Of a stretch of 64,000 bases of DNA, positions 59,459 through 64,000 are shown in pieces. Under the pieces are notes generated by a model. The model worked only from the letters and a program-made list of their open reading frames with translations, did no database searches and was not told the DNA's origin. Origin of the DNA: Swaminathania salitolerans (lineage in GTDB: Bacteria; Pseudomonadota; Alphaproteobacteria; Acetobacterales; Acetobacteraceae); the NCBI RefSeq assembly GCF_007988945.1, contig NZ_BJVC01000003.1:291113-355112 (forward strand), read 5' to 3'. The number at the start of each line of letters is the position of its first letter. Position 1 is the first letter of the stretch. The position numbers and the translations under genes were made by a program.

Positions 59459-60511
59459 ATGACAGAACAGACACGGATGAACGCTGCCATGGGTCAGACT
59501 CCTCTCGACATCGATGTAGCCATTATCGGTGCGGGGCCGACCGCTCTCTTTGCCGCCTTCGAATGCAGCATGCTCAAGCTTTCCTGCGTGCTGATCGACG
59601 CACTCAGCGAGATCGGCGGCCAGTGCGCGGCGCTTTATCCGGAAAAACCGATCTACGACATTCCCGGCCATCCCGCGATCGAGGGCGGCGCGCTCGTCGC
59701 TGCGCTCGACGCCCAGATCGCTCCGTTCGGCGTACCCCGCCTTCTGGGCCAGCGGGTCGAAACCCTCGCCGGACATCGCGGTGCCTTCACGCTTGGGACG
59801 GATAAGGGGCAGGTCGTCACCGCCCGGGCCGTGATCATCGCCGCCGGTGCAGGCGCCTTCGGGCCGAATCGGCCCCCGCTCGAGGGACTCGAGGCCTATG
59901 AGGCAAGTGGCGCCGTGCAGTATTACGTGCGCCGCAGAGCCGATTTCGCAGGGCGGCGAATCGTGGTGGCCGGGGGGGGCGATTCCGCGCTCGACTGGGC
60001 GCTTTCCCTGTCGGACATCGCCGAGAAGATCTTCCTTCTGCATCGCCGCGACCGTTTCCGTGGTGCGCCGGAAACGCTGGCGCAGATCGAGGCGCGCGTC
60101 GCCGACGGACGGATCGAGAAGGTCGTCCCCTACCAGCTTCACGCGCTTCATGGCGCATCGGGACAGCTCGACGCCGTCGAGATCATCGATCTGGAAGGCG
60201 CGACCCGTCGCATCGCTGCCGATACGCTGCTTCCTTTCTATGGCCTCTCCACCGATCTCGGCCCGATCGCGACCTGGAATATCGACACGATTCGCAGCAC
60301 GGTTCCGGTCACCCCTTCGACCATGGAAACGAGCCTGTCCGGCGTGTTCGCCATCGGCGATGTCGCGACCTATCCCGGCAAGCTCAAGCTCATTCTCCAG
60401 GGCTTCAGCGAGGGGGCGATGGCCGCCCATGCCATTCATCCGATCGTTCATCCCGATCAGGCGCTGCATTTCGAATATTCCACGAGCAAGGGCGTACCTG
60501 CCGGGTCTTGA
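59459..60511 (+). CDS. Ferredoxin/flavodoxin--NADP+ reductase, thioredoxin-reductase-like type
   Basis: 350-aa FAD/NADPH flavoprotein that exchanges electrons between NADPH and ferredoxin. FAD site VAIIGAGPTALFAAFEC, EIGGQCAALYPEKPIYDIPGHP, NADPH site IVVAGGGDSALDWALSL followed by LLHRRDRFRG, and the FAD-closing LSGVFAIGDVATYPGKLKLI. There is no CxxC redox pair, so it is the FNR type rather than a thioredoxin reductase. Starts at 59459, 59477 and 59489 are all possible. Followed by alr after 58 bp. Confidence 0.9.
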   Translation: MTEQTRMNAAMGQTPLDIDVAIIGAGPTALFAAFECSMLKLSCVLIDALSEIGGQCAALYPEKPIYDIPGHPAIEGGALVAALDAQIAPFGVPRLLGQRVETLAGHRGAFTLGTDKGQVVTARAVIIAAGAGAFGPNRPPLEGLEAYEASGAVQYYVRRRADFAGRRIVVAGGGDSALDWALSLSDIAEKIFLLHRRDRFRGAPETLAQIEARVADGRIEKVVPYQLHALHGASGQLDAVEIIDLEGATRRIAADTLLPFYGLSTDLGPIATWNIDTIRSTVPVTPSTMETSLSGVFAIGDVATYPGKLKLILQGFSEGAMAAHAIHPIVHPDQALHFEYSTSKGVPAGS

Positions 60512-60569
60512 GCATAGGCCGGGCGTCTGTTTAGAATGGTATCGAAATGAATATAAGGCGCTATCCCCG

Positions 60570-61709
60570 ATGACTCAAGACCGGAACGGCGCGCAGGATG
60601 ACGCCCGCCGTGCGGGCGGCTGGCTCAGGATCGATCTCGATGCCCTGGCCGCCAATTATCGCGCGATCCGCAGCCATGTCGGCCCCGATGTCGCGGTCGG
60701 CGCTGCGGTCAAGGCCGATGCCTACGGGCTGGGCGTCGAACGCGTCGCGCCCTGTCTCCATCGCGCGGGATGCCGCCGGTTCTTCGTCGCCACCTTTCAG
60801 GAAGGCGTCGCATTGCGGCCCCTGCTGCCCGCAGACAGCGCCATCTGCGTGCTGAACGGACCGCCGCCGGGCAGCGAGGCCGATTTTCCCCGTTTCGGGC
60901 TCGTTCCCGTCCTGAACAGTCTCGATCAGATCAGACGCTGGGCCGCGTTGCAGGATGCGCCCGGTCGGCCGCCCTGTCTCGTGCAGCTCGATAGCGGCAT
61001 GTCGCGATTCGGCCTTTCGGAGGACGAACTCCGGACCGTATTGCAGGAGAGACTGCTCGAGCGCCTGTCCGTCTCTTTCGTGATGAGCCATCTTGCCTGT
61101 GCGGACGATCCCTCCTCACCGCGCAACGAGACGCAGCGCCTGCGTTTCGAAACCCTGCGCGCGCTTCTGCCGGATCTGCCCGCCAGTCTCGCTGCCTCGA
61201 GCGGCATCTTTCTCGGGGCCCCTTTCCATTTCGATCTCGTTCGGCCGGGCTATGCCCTGTATGGCGGCAATCCGGTGCCGGGCCGGTCGGATACGATGCG
61301 CCCGGTCGTGACCCTTCATGCAGGTCTCGTCCAGGACCGCTGGATCGCGCCCGGCGATGCCGTCGGATACAGCGCGCGTTTCGAGGCCGATCGCCCGAGC
61401 CGGATCGCCACGCTGTCGGTCGGATATGCAGACGGCTTCCCGAGACGGGCCGGAGGGCTCGCCCATGCCGTATGGCCGGAGCGACCGGAGATCGCGCTTC
61501 CCATCGTCGGACGGATCTCGATGGATTGCATGACGCTCGACATCACCGCTCTGGGCGATATTCCCCTGCCCGCAGGTACGGCGTTCGAACTGATCGGCCC
61601 GCATTGTCCGCTGGACGCGCTGGCCACGACCCTGGATACGATCGGATACGAGCTGCTCACCGGTCTCGGGCAGCGCTACCATCGTGAGTATATCGAGAGT
61701 TCACTATGA
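60570..61709 (+). CDS. alr: Alanine racemase
   Basis: 379-aa PLP enzyme interconverting L- and D-alanine. PLP lysine K48 in AAVKADAYGLGVERV, the catalytic Tyr region VGYADGFPRRAG, substrate-pocket VGRISMDCMTLDIT and FGLVPVLNS are seen. The start at 60570 gives a normal length; the same frame is open far upstream over the reductase gene. Its stop overlaps the dadA start, so in this operon it probably serves D-alanine catabolism (DadX role), although it may be the only racemase. Confidence 0.93.
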   Translation: MTQDRNGAQDDARRAGGWLRIDLDALAANYRAIRSHVGPDVAVGAAVKADAYGLGVERVAPCLHRAGCRRFFVATFQEGVALRPLLPADSAICVLNGPPPGSEADFPRFGLVPVLNSLDQIRRWAALQDAPGRPPCLVQLDSGMSRFGLSEDELRTVLQERLLERLSVSFVMSHLACADDPSSPRNETQRLRFETLRALLPDLPASLAASSGIFLGAPFHFDLVRPGYALYGGNPVPGRSDTMRPVVTLHAGLVQDRWIAPGDAVGYSARFEADRPSRIATLSVGYADGFPRRAGGLAHAVWPERPEIALPIVGRISMDCMTLDITALGDIPLPAGTAFELIGPHCPLDALATTLDTIGYELLTGLGQRYHREYIESSL

Positions 61710-62965
61710 AGATCATCGTCATGGGCGCCGGCGTCATCGGCGTCACCACTGCCTGGTATCTCGCGGAACAGGGGCATGAGGTCGAAGTCGTCGACCGACA
61801 GCCCGGCGTGGGGCTCGAGACCTCGTTCGCCAATGCCGGACAGGTCTCTCCCGGTTATTCCACCCCCTGGGCCATGCCGGGCCTGCCGCTCAAGGCCGCG
61901 CGATGGATGTTCGAGAAACACGCCCCGCTCGTCGTCCGGGCCGCTGCCGTCAACGGGGCGATGCTGCGTTTCATGACGCAGCTTCTCGCGAACTGCACCC
62001 ATCATGCCTACGATATCAACAAGGGCCGGATGCTGCGGGTTGCGGAATACAGCCGCGATTGTCTCGCCGAACTGCGCCAGTCCACAGGCATCGCCTATGA
62101 CGACGGACAGAAGGGTCTCATCCAGCTTTTCCGGACGGACAAGCAGATGGAGCACGCCTATGAGGACATGCGCCTGCTCGAGGAAAGCGGTGTCGCGCAT
62201 GAGCTGCTCGATGTGGAGGATGTCCTGTCCCACGAACCGGGACTTGCGGGAGCGCGCCAGATCCTGAAAGGGGGGCTCCGGCTGCCCGGCGACGAATCCG
62301 GTGACGCCTATCTCTTCACGAAACGTCTGGCCGCCCTGGCTGCGGAAAAAGGGGTGACCTTCCGTTTCCGTACGGAAATCGAGGCGATCGAAGCCGCCAG
62401 CGATGCCATTTACGGCATTCGCACCAGTGCGGGGCGCCTGACCGCCGATGCCTATGTGCTCGCACTCGGCAGCTATTCGCCCCGCCTTCTCAAACCGATC
62501 GAACTCACATTGCCGGTCTATCCCGTGAAAGGATACTCGCTTACGGCGCCGATCACCGATGAGAGCGGCGTTCCGACCTCGACCGTCAATGACGAAACCT
62601 ACAAGGTCGCCATGACGCGGCTTGGCGATCGTATCCGCATCGGCGGTACGGCCGAGCTGACCGGCTGGCGTCTCAAGCTGAGCCAGGACCGTCGTGAAAC
62701 GCTGGAGCTTTCCTTCCGCGAGATGTTCGGCGGCGCCGATCTCAGCCGGGCCAGCTACTGGACCGGGCTGCGTCCCTGCACGCCGGACGGCACGCCCGTG
62801 GTCGGGCCCTCGGGGCGGTACGGCAATCTGTGGCTGAATACCGGGCATGGAACGCTCGGCTGGACGATGGCATGCGGCTCCGGTCGTATTCTGGCCGATC
62901 GCATCAGCGGCAAACGCACGGATATCCCGTCGCTCGACCTTTCTCTTGACCGCTATACGTCCTGA
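61706..62965 (+). CDS. dadA: D-amino acid dehydrogenase
   Basis: 419-aa membrane-associated FAD dehydrogenase that oxidises D-alanine to pyruvate, feeding electrons to quinone. FAD motif IIVMGAGVIGVTTAWYLAEQGHEVEVVDR, followed by ETSFANAGQVSPGYSTPWA, YPVKGYSLTAPI and the C-terminal GLRPCTPDGTPVVGPSG / NTGHGTLGWTMACGSG, all typical of DadA. Translationally coupled to alr. Confidence 0.94.
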   Translation: MKIIVMGAGVIGVTTAWYLAEQGHEVEVVDRQPGVGLETSFANAGQVSPGYSTPWAMPGLPLKAARWMFEKHAPLVVRAAAVNGAMLRFMTQLLANCTHHAYDINKGRMLRVAEYSRDCLAELRQSTGIAYDDGQKGLIQLFRTDKQMEHAYEDMRLLEESGVAHELLDVEDVLSHEPGLAGARQILKGGLRLPGDESGDAYLFTKRLAALAAEKGVTFRFRTEIEAIEAASDAIYGIRTSAGRLTADAYVLALGSYSPRLLKPIELTLPVYPVKGYSLTAPITDESGVPTSTVNDETYKVAMTRLGDRIRIGGTAELTGWRLKLSQDRRETLELSFREMFGGADLSRASYWTGLRPCTPDGTPVVGPSGRYGNLWLNTGHGTLGWTMACGSGRILADRISGKRTDIPSLDLSLDRYTS

Positions 62966-62974
62966 TGAAGCCCG

Positions 62975-62994
62975 GGAAGGGCACGCTCCCTTCC
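62975..62994 (+). terminator. Weak hairpin after dadA
   Basis: GGAAGGG / CCCTTCC 7-bp stem with 6-nt loop, 10 bp after the stop; no T-run. Confidence 0.4.
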
Positions 62995-63234
62995 TTCCAC
63001 ATGACATGACCCTGCGCATGGCACCGGACCGCTGGCCTCTACCTGTGGCTGTGCCTGCGGCTGCGGACCCGGGCCTGTAGGCCTGATCCCGAGCTTTGAG
63101 GACGATCCGGGCGAGCGGAACACGCCGGGTATCCGCCTCGCACGAAACGAATAACGAGCCGCCGGTGCACGTCGCGCGAACACCGGATTCTCGCCGTCTA
63201 TCGACGGAAAAAAAACGGAAAGATCGTGGAACGG

Positions 63235-63260
63235 GATCGGATCCGATCCGATCCGATCCG
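63235..63260. repeat. GATCC x 5 tandem repeat
   Basis: Five consecutive 5-bp units (first GATCG, then GATCC four times), with more GATCCG copies just downstream. Confidence 0.9.
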
Positions 63261-63321
63261 ACATCGATCCGAAAACCGATCCCCATCGAAATCCTGCTTT
63301 CCCAAACGATTCCGACCGATA

Positions 63322-63335
63322 ATATACCGGTATAT
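63322..63335. promoter_or_regulatory. Perfect palindrome ATATACCGGTATAT
   Basis: 14-bp palindrome in the AT-rich leader, about 260 bp before the adhesin start. Possible regulator binding site. Confidence 0.35.
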
Positions 63336-63591
63336 AAAAGTAATTATGGTTATAAATCACATATCTTGTTCCGGATAACGAACTTTCATGCGTTTGTCAT
63401 AGTAAAACACTTTTGTGTGAGTAATGAATGTTCCTGTTTCATTAAAACCAACAATGTTCTACCGGATTTATGCGAACAGGAGATAATACGCCCAGTTAAA
63501 GAAAATAATATGCGATTCTTCCGATTCCAATCCCGGAAGAAATTCCTGGCGGCCCCGGCGATGCTACAACGAAACCGTATTGGAAGATGAT

Positions 63592-64000
63592 ATGGCGATC
63601 TATAACGTAAATAATGGCGCCTCGATATCGGGGACCGGAATACCATGGAATTCCGGCTCGACGAGATATGACAGCGTGGTCGTATCGAATGGCGGCAGTG
63701 TCACCGATCTCGGCGTCAGAAACGGTGGCTCCCTCATCATAGGCAGCGGCGGAATCGCGATCAGCACCGTGATTTCAAGCGGGGGAACCCTGACATTCGT
63801 CGGAGGCGGAATCGGGGGGTGGACCACCCTCCTTCCCGGAGGCACCCTGAATATCGGATCGGGCACGGTTCTCGATGTCCAGCACCAGACGTCCCTCGTC
63901 GCAACCTCGGGTGCAAGCTTCAATGTCTTCTCCGGCGGCGTCCTTTCGCGTGCCGATATCGGAGACGGAGGCTTCCTGACGGTCAGTGCCGGAGGAAATG
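63592..64000 (+). CDS. AIDA-repeat adhesin/autotransporter, partial (N-terminus only)
   Basis: 136 residues visible, open to the window edge. Start ATG 63592 with GGAAGATGAT upstream. The protein opens MAIYNVNNGASISGTGI with no classical signal peptide, then enters AIDA-type repeats of about 15-20 residues, e.g. VVVSNGGSVTDLGVRNGGSLI, ISSGGTLTFVGGG, LLPGGTLNIGSGTVLD and FSGGVLSRADIGDGG (beta-helix rungs). Acetic acid bacteria carry very large proteins of this kind, usually ending in an autotransporter barrel. Function is inferred as surface adhesion. Export without an early signal peptide needs the full gene to explain. Confidence 0.82.
   Translation, partial: MAIYNVNNGASISGTGIPWNSGSTRYDSVVVSNGGSVTDLGVRNGGSLIIGSGGIAISTVISSGGTLTFVGGGIGGWTTLLPGGTLNIGSGTVLDVQHQTSLVATSGASFNVFSGGVLSRADIGDGGFLTVSAGGN

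Larger units (their letters stand above)
62966..63591. other. Long intergenic region before the adhesin gene
   Basis: 626 bp. The left half is GC-rich with a weak GGAAGGG/CCCTTCC hairpin (62975-62994) after dadA, a 12-bp-like CTGTGGCTGTGCCTG repeat near 63040-63075, and a GATCC repeat (63235-63260). From about 63300 it becomes strikingly AT-rich, with the palindrome ATATACCGGTATAT. The open frame 63096-63590 crosses this composition change and ends just before the adhesin; I do not regard it as a gene. Confidence 0.6.

Noticed and set aside
59067..59474. N-terminal extension of threonine aldolase
   Set aside because: The frame is open, but it runs through the 13-bp tandem repeat and lacks family similarity; a GTG with GAGGAT gives the normal length.
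63096..63590. 164-aa open frame before the adhesin
   Set aside because: It crosses from GC-rich repeat DNA into AT-rich leader with no domain; composition is not coding-like.

Overview
The window is GC-rich, densely coding DNA that looks like the chromosome of an acetic acid bacterium (Alphaproteobacteria, Acetobacteraceae); I cannot fix the genus. Pointers are the hopanoid block hpnH / hpnM-like / hpnI / hpnJ / hpnK, the alphaproteobacterial tsaE-addB-addA set, the GTG starts and 4-bp stop/start overlaps, and an AIDA-type adhesin start at the right edge. I found no rRNA, tRNA, CRISPR array, prophage or insertion sequence.

Layout. 1-2665: late cobalamin genes, cobU-cobO leftward and cobT-cobS rightward from a short divergent gap. 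2762-8803: a glycosyltransferase, a CobW-type GTPase with a WD40 partner, an O-antigen ligase-like membrane protein and an aldo/keto reductase. 9022-13489: two exported proteins (one SodC), a DUF1348 protein coupled to bioA, and a DUF2272 lipoprotein. 13662-17232: mtnA, a Nudix hydrolase, a second glycosyltransferase and an exported coiled-coil protein. 17500-21861: an aldoxime-nitrile cluster (aldoxime dehydratase, nitrilase, AraC regulator, outer-membrane channel). 22090-26366: an SDR and the biotin operon bioF-bioH/G-like esterase-bioCD fusion. 26371-32112: rhodanese, cysK, an OmpR/EnvZ-like pair, a YqaA/DedA-type membrane protein and an SDR lacking its catalytic residues. 32204-38607: small protein, ispE coupled to a TPR protein, a divergent UDG-like protein and a lytic transglycosylase. 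38703-42004: MmyB-like regulator with a divergent epimerase, and a CNNM/CorC protein. 42187-48327: hopanoid genes. 48349-57257: trxA, a VOC protein plus lipoprotein on the opposite strand, addA, addB, tsaE. 57403-62965: TRIC-type channel, threonine aldolase, ferredoxin-NADP reductase, alr-dadA. 63592-end: start of an AIDA-repeat adhesin.

Two things stand out. First, the aldoxime-nitrile cluster: the nitrilase promoter and the outer-membrane channel promoter each carry two copies of a CCGGACAA-type box 21-22 bp apart, in the same orientation and at a similar distance from the start codon, suggesting one AraC-controlled regulon that could turn plant aldoximes into carboxylic acids. Second, more than fifteen short degenerate tandem repeats (mostly 12-16 bp, 2-6 copies) sit at gene ends, in intergenic gaps and in frame inside linkers. 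They look like a locus-independent tendency to make local tandem duplications rather than one mobile repeat family.
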